Assembly: GCA_026417575.1 (NCBI GenBank) | Contig: JAOACZ010000029.1 | Location: 1 to 61,122, forward strand | Direction of reading: 5' to 3' | DNA: 61,122 nucleotides | Origin: a bacterium | GTDB taxonomy: Bacteria > Auribacterota > UBA3054 > JAPLST01 | Program-made: the position numbers and the translations under genes | Part shown: in pieces, positions 18,190-26,798 of the stretch | How the letters are laid out: each line of letters begins with the position of its first letter | How positions within the stretch are numbered: the stretch's first letter is position 1 | The notes under the pieces: generated by a model | Databases searched by the model: none | Told to the model about the DNA's origin: nothing | Seen by the model: the letters and a program-made list of their open reading frames with translations, nothing else

Positions 18190-18228
18190 ATTGATCTCCT
18201 TCTTGTAATAGTGATCCCCTCGTGTGTC

Positions 18229-18257
18229 ATTATATAGTTCTCTCCCGTGCATGTCAA
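18229..18257 (-). promoter_or_regulatory. Consensus sigma-70 promoter of the dfx operon
   Basis: On the minus strand TTGACA (18257-18252), 17 nt, TATAAT (18234-18229): a perfect match to the textbook promoter in both hexamers and spacing. The leader to ATG 18189 is about 35 nt and carries a strong Shine-Dalgarno. High constitutive expression is likely unless a repressor acts; no clear dyad was seen. Confidence 0.8.
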
Positions 18258-18672
18258 ATGAGGTTAGCGTGGGGGGTGAGAGCAGACGCGTTCACGTGGG
18301 TTTCTTGTGGTACAGACGGCAAAAAGGGTCGTTTCCACATGACGAAAGATGTCATTTGCGCCATCGCCAGACTTGGTGATGGTGGGCGCTGCGCGTGTGG
18401 TCATGCGTCTTGGTAAGCGACAACATGAGGAGAGACAAACGGTGTCTTCGGTCGGCGGGAGAAAAAACACTTGTGCAACTGGAGAACGGTGGTTTGTTCG
18501 TTAGTCGCTCCCTTGCACTAGAGTGACAAAAGGGAGGTGACAGCGCACAGTGCGGACGTTTTTTTCAGCATGGAACAAGGGAGTCGTCTGGGGAATTGGG
18601 TATGGTGAAAGTGCAAAGAGCCGGGGTGGCCGGTGCGGCGCATTCGCGCGCTGGCGCGCGGTTGTCGGGCTG
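18258..18672. other. Intergenic region between dfx and glnA
   Basis: About 415 bp with only short frames and no recognisable protein. It includes G-rich and A-rich stretches but no clear hairpin apart from the glnA terminator at its right border. I see no promoter directed rightward with confidence. Confidence 0.4.
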
Positions 18673-18708
18673 AAAAAAACAGCTGCCGCCCGGGCCGGGC
18701 GGCAGCTG
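18673..18708 (-). terminator. Rho-independent terminator of glnA
   Basis: A perfect 13-bp stem, CAGCTGCCGCCCG (18680-18692) with CGGGCGGCAGCTG (18696-18708) and a 3-nt loop, is followed on the minus strand by seven T residues (18679-18673). It begins 26 nt after the glnA stop codon. It is the only textbook terminator I found in the window. Confidence 0.92.
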
Positions 18709-18734
18709 CGATGCACCACACACAGACTCTCGGC

Positions 18735-20159
18735 TTAGATGTCGTAGTAGAGTGCGAATTCCCACGGATGTGGACGCAAATCAAGGGCGATGACCTCGTT
18801 GGTCATTTTGTAGTTGATCCAGGTGTCGATCACGTCTTGGGTGAAGACATCGCCCTTGAGGAGGAACTCATGATCAGCGCGGAGGGCGTTGAGGGCCTCG
18901 CGCAAGCTTCCGGGGGTTTGCGGGACGAGCTTGGCTTCCTCCGGAGGCAGATCGTAGATGTCCTTGTCCAGCGGCTCGCCTGGGTGCATTTTCTTTTGGA
19001 TGCCATCGAGAGCGGCCATCAACATGGCAGAGAAGGCGAGGTAGGGGTTGCAGCTGGGATCCGGGCAGCGGAACTCGAGGCGCTTGGCCTTCGGCGCAGT
19101 CGAGTACATGGGGATGCGCACGGCGGCACTGCGGTTGCGCTGAGAGTAGGCGAGGTTGACGGGTGCCTCGAAGCCTGGGACCAAGCGTTTATAACTGTTG
19201 GTCGTTGGGCAAGTGAAGGCGAGGAGGGCGGGGGCATGCTTCAAGAGGCCGCCGATGGCGTAGAGGGCGGTTTCTGAGAGACCGGCATAGCCATCGCCAG
19301 CGAAGAGGTTTTTGTTCCCCTTCCAGAGGGAGAAGTGAACGTGCATGCCGCTGCCGTTGTCGCCGAAGAGGGGCTTAGGCATGAAGGTGACGGTTTTGTT
19401 GTGTTTGCGGGCGACGTTTTTGACGACGTATTTGTATTTGAGGAGGTTATCGGCCATTTCCACGAGGGGTGCGAAGCGCATATCAATTTCGGCTTGGCCG
19501 CCGGTGGCGACTTCGTGGTGCTGGCACTCCAAGTCCATCCCGATCTGAATCATGGTGAGCATCATTTCGCTGCGGATGTCCTGGAGACTGTCGGTGGGTG
19601 GGACTGGGAAGTAGCCTTCCTTATAACGGGGCTTGTACCCCAAGTTGGGGTTTTCAACGCGGCCGCTATTCCAGCGCCCCTCGATGGAATCGATGTGGTA
19701 GTAGCCTTCGTGGACATTTTGGTCGAAGCGGATATCATCGAAGATAAAGAATTCCGCTTCTGGGCCGAAGTAGGCGACATCAGCGATTCCGGTGCTTTTG
19801 AGGTAATTGACGGCCTTGCGGGCGATGTTGCGGGGATCACGCGTGTAATCTTCGCCGGTGACTGGGTCGCAGATGTTGCAGATCATCACCAGCGTTTTGT
19901 GCACGGTGAAGGGGTCAATGAAGGCCGATTCGGGCACAGGCTTGACGATCATGTCAGACTCGTTGATTGCCTGCCAGCCGCGGATACTGGAGCCGTCGAA
20001 GCCGAGGCCTTGTTCGAATGTTGCTTCCTCGATTTCATGGGCGGGCACGGAGAAGTGCTGCCACAAGCCGGGGAAGTCCATGAAGCGCAGATCGACGACC
20101 TGCACCTTTTCGCTGGCGATGAGGGCCAGCACGTCCTTAGGGGTCTTACATGTTGCCAT
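18735..20159 (-). CDS. glnA: Glutamine synthetase, type I (GSI-beta)
   Basis: A 474-residue glutamine synthetase, forming glutamine from glutamate, ammonia and [15 protein letters not shown], the metal-site FFGPEAEFF-like block, [12 protein letters not shown], and the substrate loop [17 protein letters not shown] are intact. [11 protein letters not shown] matches the adenylylation loop of GSI-beta, with the modifiable Tyr conserved, so control by GlnE is likely. ATG 20159 was chosen by homology and by AAGGAGCG 5 nt upstream; the open frame runs 71 codons further through the promoter. Followed by a strong terminator; monocistronic. Confidence 0.97.
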   Translation of the reverse strand: MATCKTPKDVLALIASEKVQVVDLRFMDFPGLWQHFSVPAHEIEEATFEQGLGFDGSSIRGWQAINESDMIVKPVPESAFIDPFTVHKTLVMICNICDPVTGEDYTRDPRNIARKAVNYLKSTGIADVAYFGPEAEFFIFDDIRFDQNVHEGYYHIDSIEGRWNSGRVENPNLGYKPRYKEGYFPVPPTDSLQDIRSEMMLTMIQIGMDLECQHHEVATGGQAEIDMRFAPLVEMADNLLKYKYVVKNVARKHNKTVTFMPKPLFGDNGSGMHVHFSLWKGNKNLFAGDGYAGLSETALYAIGGLLKHAPALLAFTCPTTNSYKRLVPGFEAPVNLAYSQRNRSAAVRIPMYSTAPKAKRLEFRCPDPSCNPYLAFSAMLMAALDGIQKKMHPGEPLDKDIYDLPPEEAKLVPQTPGSLREALNALRADHEFLLKGDVFTQDVIDTWINYKMTNEVIALDLRPHPWEFALYYDI

Positions 20160-20275
20160 AAGCGCTCCTTGCGCGTCAGAGTTAGCTGATTGGTCGGTTC
20201 CGAGCTGCAGCCCCGCGGGCCCTGTGCCCGGACGGTGCGCTAACGAAACCTCCCGCTGATATTGACAGTGGTTAA

Positions 20276-20290
20276 GCAGCCGATGTGCCA
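20276..20290 (-). promoter_or_regulatory. Sigma-54 (-24/-12) promoter of glnA
   Basis: On the minus strand TGGCACATCGGCTGC: the GG and GC pairs are correctly spaced (12 nt between the -24 G and the -12 C), and the -24 box TGGCAC is perfect. Predicted start near 20264 gives a leader of about 105 nt. A TGCCA-N5-TGGCA dyad (20286-20300) overlaps the -24 end. This fits nitrogen control by an NtrC-type activator, known for glnA in other bacteria. Confidence 0.65.
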
Positions 20291-20537
20291 ATTGGTGGCA
20301 TAAGTTGTAAGATGTTTGTAATGAGGATGTTAATAAGTTAAGCAGCTCCGTGTGGGGCGAAAATCCTACCAAATGGTGCTTTTTTCAGGCGGACTCCCAC
20401 GCGTGCGTGCCTCGCCGTAGTGCGGGGATGATTGAGGCGCGGGTGGAGCGGCTGCGTGGGGTGGGATGGGTGAGGTGGTGAGGGAGGCAGGCGAGTGGGC
20501 CAGTCTGGGAATTTGCCGGTGATTGGAGTGCGGCGGT
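20291..20537. other. Upstream region of glnA / downstream of the K+ channel gene
   Basis: No gene. A near-match to an NtrC enhancer (AGCACCATTTGGTAGG on the minus strand, about 20372-20387) lies about 110 nt upstream of the predicted glnA start, but it is one base short of the usual spacing and I treat it as weak. The rest (20400-20537) is G-rich with no identifiable feature. Confidence 0.3.
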
Positions 20538-21572
20538 TCATGGGGCGTGCTGGAGGGAGCGGCAGACTGCGGCGGCGGCTGCTGTGCTGCCAAAGACGAT
20601 CAGGACGTCGTCGGCGGCGATCTGGCAATCGGGGCCGGGGTTGATGGTCATGCGACCATCGGCGTGGCGGATGGCCATGACGGTTAAGCCAGTGGTGGCG
20701 CGGATGTTTTGTTGAGCGAGGGTGGTGCCGACCCAGGAACAGCGTGGGGGGACGCGTACTTCGCGGAGGCCGATGTCTGGTTGTTCAATACCCATGAGCT
20801 GATCGAGGAAGCCAATGGCGTTGGGGAAGAGCATGATGTTGGCCATGTGGTGGCCGGCGACTTCATTGACGGGGACGATGCGATTGGCACCGGCGCGGCG
20901 GAGTTTGCTGGCATTGTGCTGGTGAGTGGCACGTGCGACGATGGTGAGAGCGGGTTGAAGCTCGCGGGCAACAAGGGCAACGAAGACGTTATCAGCGTCG
21001 TCGGGGAGTGTTGTGATCAAGCCCTTGGCGTGGCGGACGCGTGCCTGTTCGAGGACCGCTTCCAGGGTTGCATCGCCGCACAGGGCGGGGACGCCGTGAC
21101 GTGAGAGCTCATCACAGATGTTTTCGTCTTTTTCAACGACGACAACTTTTTGGCGGCTGGCCTGCAACTCGCGCAAGGCGCAAGAACCGGTTTGGCCGCA
21201 GCCACAGAGGATGATGTGATCAGTCATAGATCCGAGTTCGTGAGCCATCTGATGTCCTCGCACCAAACGTGATAATTCGCCACTGGCGAGCATAGCCGCC
21301 AGGGATGACAAAGCATAGGCCGCCGCGCCCACGCCACACAAGACGACCGCAATTGTGTAGAGTTGGCCGGCGGGACTGAGCGTACGCGCTTCACGGAAAC
21401 CGACAGTAGTGACGGTGATGACTGTCATGTAGAGGGCGTCGGTAAACGGCCAGCCTTCGATGAGGATGTAACCGGTGGTCCCGGCGGCGATGACGGCGGC
21501 CAATATGGCCAAGGACCCGAGGAAACGCCGTGCGACGTGGCGGTGGCTGGGCAGGGCGTGGGCCCACGCCAT
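20538..21572 (-). CDS. Potassium channel with RCK (TrkA-N/TrkA-C) domains
   Basis: A 344-residue two-helix potassium channel fused to a regulator-of-K+-conductance module. Two membrane helices (about 17-38 and 70-95) flank a pore loop with filter TTVGF (55-59), followed by Arg rather than the common Gly. The RCK N-domain starts with HIILCGCGQTG (Gly124, 126, 129) and the acidic VVVVEKDE; a C-terminal TrkA-C-like subdomain (about 250-335) probably binds a ligand. It lies 7 nt after the M24 peptidase gene, last of a four-gene set. Confidence 0.88.
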   Translation of the reverse strand: MAWAHALPSHRHVARRFLGSLAILAAVIAAGTTGYILIEGWPFTDALYMTVITVTTVGFREARTLSPAGQLYTIAVVLCGVGAAAYALSSLAAMLASGELSRLVRGHQMAHELGSMTDHIILCGCGQTGSCALRELQASRQKVVVVEKDENICDELSRHGVPALCGDATLEAVLEQARVRHAKGLITTLPDDADNVFVALVARELQPALTIVARATHQHNASKLRRAGANRIVPVNEVAGHHMANIMLFPNAIGFLDQLMGIEQPDIGLREVRVPPRCSWVGTTLAQQNIRATTGLTVMAIRHADGRMTINPGPDCQIAADDVLIVFGSTAAAAAVCRSLQHAP

Positions 21573-21579
21573 AGTGACC

Positions 21580-22689
21580 TCACTTTGGGAGTGCGGTCAA
21601 AACTTCGTGACCGCGAGGCGTGACGAGCACCATGTCTTCGATGCGCACGCCGCCCCAGCCGGGGAGGTAGATACCCGGTTCGATGGTGGTGATCATGCCG
21701 GCGCGGGCGCGTTCGGGGTTGTTTTTTGCGAGTTTAAGGCCCTCATGGACTTCGAGACCGATGCGATGACCGGTGGCATGGCCGAAGTGCGCGGCATGGC
21801 CAGCTGCAGCGATAATAGAGCGCGCTGCCGCATCGACGTGTTTAAGGGTCACACCGGGCTTCAGTGTGCGGATTGCTGCGAGCTGCGCTTTGAGCACAAT
21901 ACTATACACTTTTTTAAACTGGGCATCGGGTGTACCAAGAAAGAGGGTGCGGGTCATGTCGGAGCAGTAGCCAGTGACGCGTGCGCCCCAATCAACCAAG
22001 AGAATTTGGCCTTCACGGATGAGGGTAGCACCCGGGCGATGGTGAGGAATGGCAGCGTTTGGGCCGGTGGCAACGATGAAGGGGAAGGCTGGCTCGGCAT
22101 GGGCACCCCACTTCCGGGCGGCGGCGCGGAGGCGTTCTTCGAGCAAATCGGCGGCTTCGCGTTCGGTCAGCCCGATCCATTCGTGGTCGCGAATTGTGGC
22201 GAAGGCTTGTTCAGCGATGCGGACGGCAAGGCGCATGGTTGCCAGCTCGCCCTCGTCTTTGACGAGGCGGGCGGCCATGATCCAGGGGCGGGCGGGGCGC
22301 CAGCGCACGTTGGGGACATGCCGGCGCAAGGTTTCATAGCGTGCGACGGTGAGATGGTCATCTTCAAACGCGAGGGTGCGGATATGGTGTTGGCGGCAGA
22401 AGGTGGCGACAGCGCGGCCGAGGCCGTCTTTGGCAATGAGCAATTCGAGCTGCTGGTCAGCTGCCAGGGTACGTGCTGCCGTTTCGTAACGAAAGTCGGT
22501 AATCAGCGCAGCAGCAGTGGGGGTACAGAGGAGGAAGGCATTGCTACTTTCGAAGCCCGTGAGGTAGGTGACGTTAGCGGGGTTACTGACGAGCAACGCG
22601 GGGACGCGGGCAGTGCGCAATGCAGCGACCAGCCGGCGGCGGCGTGCGGCGTAGGGAGGAGCTGGAACGTTAGGTTCTGATCGAGCCAT
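21580..22689 (-). CDS. M24 family Xaa-Pro aminopeptidase-like protein
   Basis: A 369-residue pita-bread metallopeptidase. After a creatinase N-like domain (about 1-135) come the five dinuclear metal ligands in VDWGARVTGYCSDMTRTLF (two Asp), FGHATGHRIGLEVHE (His), TIEPGIYLPG (Glu) and GGVRIEDMVLV (Glu). This pattern fits Xaa-Pro aminopeptidase or Xaa-Pro dipeptidase. A GTG at 22692 precedes the chosen ATG at 22689. It overlaps the 3' end of proA by 20 nt, so the two are coupled; a link to proline metabolism (proline release and synthesis) is plausible. Confidence 0.9.
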   Translation of the reverse strand: MARSEPNVPAPPYAARRRRLVAALRTARVPALLVSNPANVTYLTGFESSNAFLLCTPTAAALITDFRYETAARTLAADQQLELLIAKDGLGRAVATFCRQHHIRTLAFEDDHLTVARYETLRRHVPNVRWRPARPWIMAARLVKDEGELATMRLAVRIAEQAFATIRDHEWIGLTEREAADLLEERLRAAARKWGAHAEPAFPFIVATGPNAAIPHHRPGATLIREGQILLVDWGARVTGYCSDMTRTLFLGTPDAQFKKVYSIVLKAQLAAIRTLKPGVTLKHVDAAARSIIAAAGHAAHFGHATGHRIGLEVHEGLKLAKNNPERARAGMITTIEPGIYLPGWGGVRIEDMVLVTPRGHEVLTALPK

Positions 22690-23932
22690 CACCGCGAATC
22701 ATGTATTTGTAGGTAGTCAGTTCCTCCAAGCCGACTGGACCGCGCGCGTGGAGTTTGTCGGTGCTGATGCCCATTTCGCAGCCCATGCCGAACTCGCCGC
22801 CGTCGGTGAAGCGGGTGCTAGCGTTGACGTAGACGGTGGCGGAGTCCACGTGCTGGAGGAAGTGAGCACCGATGTGGGGGCTTTCAGTAATGATGGCGTC
22901 GGAGTGATGAGAACCGTATTCGTTAATAAATGCGATAGCTTCATCGACGCCGTCGACGATTTTGACAGAGAGGATCAGGTCAAGGTATTCGGTGCGCCAG
23001 TCTTCTTCCGTGGCGTCACGAACGTTGGGGTCAATGGCTTTGACGCGCGGGCAACCACGCAGCTCGACATGAGCGGCACGGAAAGCGGCAAACAAGGGGG
23101 GAATGATACGCGGGGCAATTGCGGAATCGATGAGTAATGTTTCCATGGCGTTACAGACGCCTGGGCGCTGGACTTTGGCATTGAGACAGACTTTAATGGC
23201 TTTGTCAATGTCAGCATCTTTGGCGATGTAGGTGTGGCAGATGCCTTCGTAATGTTTAAGAACCGGGATGCGACTGGTTTCGGCCACTTTGCGAATGAGG
23301 CTTTTCCCGCCGCGGGGGATGACCAAGTCGACGTACTGCTCCATGCGCAGGAGGGCATCGACGGCGGTGCGGTCGGGGGTATCGACGAACTGGACGGCGG
23401 CGGCGGGGAGCTTGTTCTGGACGAGGGCTTGCTGAAAGAGGCGAGCGAGGGCGGCATTGGAGTGGAGAGCTTCGCTACCGCCGCGCAGGATGACAGCATT
23501 CCCGGATTTGAGGCAGAGGCTTGCGGCGTCAATAGTGACGTTTGGGCGGGCTTCATAGATAATGGCGATGACACCGATCGGGACGCGCACTTTGGTGATC
23601 GTAATGCCGGAGGGACGGGTACGTTGGTCGAGCACGCGGCCGACGGGGTCGGGCAAGGTAGCAACGGTGCGGACGCCGGCGGCGGTGGCGCGGATGCGCT
23701 CGGGGGTGAGAGTGAGGCGGTCGATAAGGGCTGGGGAGAGGCCGGCGGCGCGCGCGGCAGCGAGGTCACGGGTATTTTCTGCTGTGAGGTAGTCTATTTC
23801 TCGTTCCAAGGCGTCTGCAGTGGCGTTGAGAACAGCATTTTTCGCGTCGGCGCAGAGGTTTGCGAGGACACGCGAGGCCGCGCGCGCGGCGCGGCCGAGT
23901 TCCGTGACATAGCTGAGAATGTCGTTATTCAC
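22670..23932 (-). CDS. proA: Glutamate-5-semialdehyde dehydrogenase (gamma-glutamyl phosphate reductase)
   Basis: A 420-residue NADPH-dependent reductase, second step of proline synthesis. Family blocks IAIIYEARPNVTIDAASLCLKSGNA, LVIPRGGKSLI, HYEGICHTYI and the active-site Cys in VQRPGVCNAMETLL are intact, with RFTDGGEFGMGCEMGIST near the C-terminus. GTG 23932 overlaps the upstream gene's TGA by 4 nt; the open frame extends 26 codons further inside that gene and was rejected. No proB is in the window. Confidence 0.95.
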   Translation of the reverse strand: MNNDILSYVTELGRAARAASRVLANLCADAKNAVLNATADALEREIDYLTAENTRDLAAARAAGLSPALIDRLTLTPERIRATAAGVRTVATLPDPVGRVLDQRTRPSGITITKVRVPIGVIAIIYEARPNVTIDAASLCLKSGNAVILRGGSEALHSNAALARLFQQALVQNKLPAAAVQFVDTPDRTAVDALLRMEQYVDLVIPRGGKSLIRKVAETSRIPVLKHYEGICHTYIAKDADIDKAIKVCLNAKVQRPGVCNAMETLLIDSAIAPRIIPPLFAAFRAAHVELRGCPRVKAIDPNVRDATEEDWRTEYLDLILSVKIVDGVDEAIAFINEYGSHHSDAIITESPHIGAHFLQHVDSATVYVNASTRFTDGGEFGMGCEMGISTDKLHARGPVGLEELTTYKYMIRGDGSIRT

Positions 23933-25215
23933 GGCAGGTAGGCGCCCCAGGCCTTTTTCTGACTGGGCTTGCTGTACTTCACGGCGAAACCGCGGGCGAT
24001 GATGAAACACATCCCGCCCTTGGTGTCGTTTGGATTAGTACCGGTTAACACCATGCAGAAGGGGATTTGCAGGTCTGCGTTTCTGGCTTCTGGGGAGGTG
24101 GCATAGAGGCCGGTTGCGGATGACAAATTACTTTTCGCGATTTTGAGTGTGAAGCGAAGGACGTACTTCTTGTACTTCATGGTCAGGACGTGGACGCCGG
24201 TGGCGGGATCAGCTTTTTTGTTAGCAAGCTTCCGGCCCTTGCCACCGATAACCGCACTGCCCGCGTCACTGGTTTGCAAGGAGAAAAAGTCACCGAGGTA
24301 GATAGAAATGTCCAAGTCATTTAAGGTGGTAAAGATCGTCGCGTAGGGGGCGAGATTGACCTGTGCTTTGAGGACGAGGAAGTCTTTGTTTGGTTTGGTG
24401 AATACTTGCGAGAATTTGAGTTTGAGAGGGGTGATTTGCGTGGGGACTTTGACGCGGCGACCGGTTTCGTCAGGGATGTTGGCGAGAGACTCGGCCGTGC
24501 TCTTGTTTGGCGCGGCGAGGAGACGGTTGTAGATCACGTAGGGAGATTGACCGAGGGTCACTACGTCCCACCAGGCAGCGCCGCCAGCGTCGAGCAAGTC
24601 ATTTGAGACGATGCCGGAGACCATTGTGCCCAGAGTGTCCAGGACATAGGTGGGCGGACCGATGACGTATTTAAAGGTTTCTTGATTGAGGACACTCCGT
24701 GAGACAGTGCCGATCCAGCAGTTTTCATTACCCTCGCGGAAGAGGAGTAGTTTATTACCGAAGGAAAATTCGCCTATGTCGTTGGTGGCGGTCTGCAAGA
24801 CTTCTGGGTTAATGAACTGCCCGAACGAGGCTTGGACGTTGGCGAAGCGAGGGATGCAGACAAGGGTTTGATCAAGGTAGGAGCTACTCGGGTCCATGTA
24901 GGTGGCTGAGTAAACGTACATGTTGGAACGATAATCGCGCCCATAGCCGGTGAACAAGCGCATGGCGGGGTAATTGTTTTCCGAGCTGGTGTATTCAACA
25001 GTTTCTTGCAATTCATTGGCGTAGCGCACGCGCACACTGTAATCGTTGACATGCTTCAGCACGGTGTGATAAGGCTTGTACACCAGCGAGCCGATGACGC
25101 CGTCGCCGCTAATTTCAATGCGCAGGGCGCCGTTCTCCAAGACATTCCAGGCTGCGAAGGCAGCATGGGCGGTGATACCAGCTAGAGCGAAGAGAGAGAC
25201 AATGTTGTTTTTCAT
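23929..25215 (-). CDS. Secreted protein of unknown function
   Basis: A 428-residue protein with a typical signal peptide (MKNNIVSLFALAGITAHAAFA). I do not recognise the N-terminal two thirds. The part from about residue 270, with KLKFSQVFTKPNKDFLVLKA and a IGGKGRKLANKKAD-like loop, resembles a beta-rich repeat seen in secreted proteins of Planctomycetes and Lentisphaerae-type bacteria, where a 'KFNFxKPxKD' start and 'GKGK' turn recur; this is from memory. ATG 25215 was chosen by the signal peptide. It is coupled to proA by a 4-nt GTGA overlap, an odd partner for a secreted protein. Confidence 0.7.
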   Translation of the reverse strand: MKNNIVSLFALAGITAHAAFAAWNVLENGALRIEISGDGVIGSLVYKPYHTVLKHVNDYSVRVRYANELQETVEYTSSENNYPAMRLFTGYGRDYRSNMYVYSATYMDPSSSYLDQTLVCIPRFANVQASFGQFINPEVLQTATNDIGEFSFGNKLLLFREGNENCWIGTVSRSVLNQETFKYVIGPPTYVLDTLGTMVSGIVSNDLLDAGGAAWWDVVTLGQSPYVIYNRLLAAPNKSTAESLANIPDETGRRVKVPTQITPLKLKFSQVFTKPNKDFLVLKAQVNLAPYATIFTTLNDLDISIYLGDFFSLQTSDAGSAVIGGKGRKLANKKADPATGVHVLTMKYKKYVLRFTLKIAKSNLSSATGLYATSPEARNADLQIPFCMVLTGTNPNDTKGGMCFIIARGFAVKYSKPSQKKAWGAYLP

Positions 25216-25281
25216 ACCGTTTGTTTCACGCGTCGTTAGCCCCCACCACCAAAACCAAGATATAGTACAAACCACCGCGCT

Positions 25282-25310
25282 AGTGTACCAGATTTGACGC
25301 AGGAAGTCAA
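25282..25310 (-). promoter_or_regulatory. Sigma-70 promoter of the secreted-protein/proA operon
   Basis: On the minus strand TTGACT (25310-25305), 17 nt, TACACT (25287-25282). The leader to ATG 25215 is about 60 nt. A dyad TTGAC-N7-GTCAA (25294-25310) overlaps the -35 box and could be an operator. Confidence 0.55.
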
Positions 25311-25835
25311 AAATGTGGACGATGGATTGGGCAACTGGCAGACTCTGCCGACGGTTGAGTGGTGCGGTGATAGGCAAAGGCGTGAGTGAGAGTGGGTCGA
25401 GGTGTCTTGTTGCGCGGGTAGAGCCAGTGACGCGGCGTTGGGAGGTGCATCGCTGCACTGCATGCCACGTGTGGTGCTTACGGAGACTGTAGCCACGGCG
25501 GATGCGCTGTTTTTACGTTAAAACGGTAGCTGCGCTGTCACTGTGTAAGCTTAGGCACGAGTCTTGGAAAGACGAGGACTTGGAATTATGGCATGGATTT
25601 CGTATAATGAGCGCATGTTTGCGCGCGTAAATAGAGGGGATAGTGAAGCGGCGGTGAGTAAGCGTGCCGGTGATAGCGAACCGATGTGGGTGGATTATGG
25701 TGCACGGATAAGCGAGCCGGTGAGCGCGAGCGATAGTGAGTTATCGCCGGTGGCAAGGAAAGGGAGCGCTGGGTGTGGGAAGTGCGTTGCAGGAATACCT
25801 AGAGGGCATATCAGCAGGCGTATGAGCGGGAGAAG
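25311..25835. other. Intergenic region upstream of the sugar cluster
   Basis: A good promoter TTGGAA-N17-TATAAT (25580-25608, plus strand) precedes ATG 25615 by 6 nt; that frame gives 78 residues of low-complexity sequence with repeated DSE motifs and no recognised family. Short frames in the other two phases between 25724 and 25825 look protein-like too, which may mean a decayed gene or just purine-rich sequence. No terminator seen. Confidence 0.35.
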
Positions 25836-26000
25836 ATGTTCCGGCGCGTGAAACTGGCAGTGGGGCGAGAGCGAGGAGGCGAATGGTGGGAAAGTGTTGT
25901 TGTGGGAGCGGCGACGTTCCGCAGTGAAGTGCTTGGTAACGTGGCTGAGTTTGTTGACGTGGGGCGTTGGGTATACTTTTTGACCGACCAAGGAGTCTAA
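25836..26000 (+). CDS. Possible small protein upstream of the ChbG-like gene
   Basis: A 54-codon frame from ATG 25836 to TAA 25998-26000, ending 1 nt before the ATG of the next gene. The product begins MFRRVKLAVG and has a plausible beta-strand-rich composition (WWESVVVGAATF, FVDVGRWVYFLTD). GGGAG lies 3 nt before the ATG, which is closer than ideal. No family recognised. It could be a genuine leader gene coupled to the deacetylase, the end of a broken gene, or chance. Confidence 0.35.
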   Translation: MFRRVKLAVGRERGGEWWESVVVGAATFRSEVLGNVAEFVDVGRWVYFLTDQGV

Positions 26001-26001
26001 T

Positions 26002-26775
26002 ATGGTGGCCGAGGAAGGCGTGATTCGGCTAGTGACGCGGGGTGATGATGCGGGGAGTTGTCGTACAGCAAACGTAGCGATACGGGACTGCGCGGTGCGT
26101 GGCATTTTGCGAAATGTCTCGGTGTTGGCGGTGGGTCCAGCGGTGGATCATGCAGCGCGAATTTTGCGAAGTTGTGATGGGCTTTGTATCGGACTACATG
26201 CGTGCATTACCGCGGAGTGGGAGGAGGTGAAGTGGGGGCCGGTCTTACCGACGAAAGTGGTGCGCTCGCTCGTAGACCGGCGGGGATACTTTCGACGGAC
26301 GGTCCAAGAGTTACATGAGCGCGGGGTAGAGTGTGAAGAGCTCATGGCGGAAGTAGCGGCCCAGCTAGCAGTGTTGCGCGGGTTGAAGTTGCCTGTGGCG
26401 TATGTTGACACGCACATGGGGTTTGAGTGGCTACCGGGGGTGCGGGAGCGCATGGTGGCGTTTGCGGCGCGGGAGGGGTTACTTTATGCGCCGGAAGCAG
26501 TGCGTCCGTTGCCTCGAGTAGAGGGCCATTATTCTTCATCGGTGGCCGGCGTGTGTGCGAGCTTGGCGGCGGCGAAGCCAGGTACGTATGCACTGATTGG
26601 CCATCCGGGATACGTACGAGCGGACATGCGGCGGTTCGGACACAAAGGGTATCGCGACGTAGCGCGGGATCGGGACGAGCAACGGCGATGGTTCATGGAT
26701 CCGGCGGTGCTTGCGTGCTGTGAAGCTCATCGGGTGAAGCCAATTCGATACACAGATGTGGGGGAGAAAGAATAA
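26002..26775 (+). CDS. ChbG/HpnK (YdjC-like) carbohydrate deacetylase
   Basis: A 257-residue YdjC-fold protein. Metal-binding residues are in RGDDAGSC (Asp16), GLHACITAEWEEVKWGPVLP (His66) and YVDTHMGFEW (His138). The family removes N-acetyl groups from sugars such as chitobiose or hopanoid-linked glucosamine. No signal peptide, so it acts in the cytoplasm. AAGGAG is 7 nt before the ATG. A TATACT box lies at 25972-25977 but without a good -35. First recognisable gene of the plus-strand sugar cluster; substrate unknown. Confidence 0.85.
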   Translation: MVAEEGVIRLVTRGDDAGSCRTANVAIRDCAVRGILRNVSVLAVGPAVDHAARILRSCDGLCIGLHACITAEWEEVKWGPVLPTKVVRSLVDRRGYFRRTVQELHERGVECEELMAEVAAQLAVLRGLKLPVAYVDTHMGFEWLPGVRERMVAFAAREGLLYAPEAVRPLPRVEGHYSSSVAGVCASLAAAKPGTYALIGHPGYVRADMRRFGHKGYRDVARDRDEQRRWFMDPAVLACCEAHRVKPIRYTDVGEKE

Positions 26776-26798
26776 GTGGCGCGGGCGAAGGGGTAGGT

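Noticed and set aside
19335-20189. 284-codon plus-strand frame opposite glnA
   Set aside because: Antisense shadow created by the codon bias of glnA; composition is Val/Asp/Gly-rich and matches nothing.
20372-20387. NtrC enhancer-like site upstream of glnA
   Set aside because: The half-sites are one base too close and the right half is degenerate; kept only as a remark.
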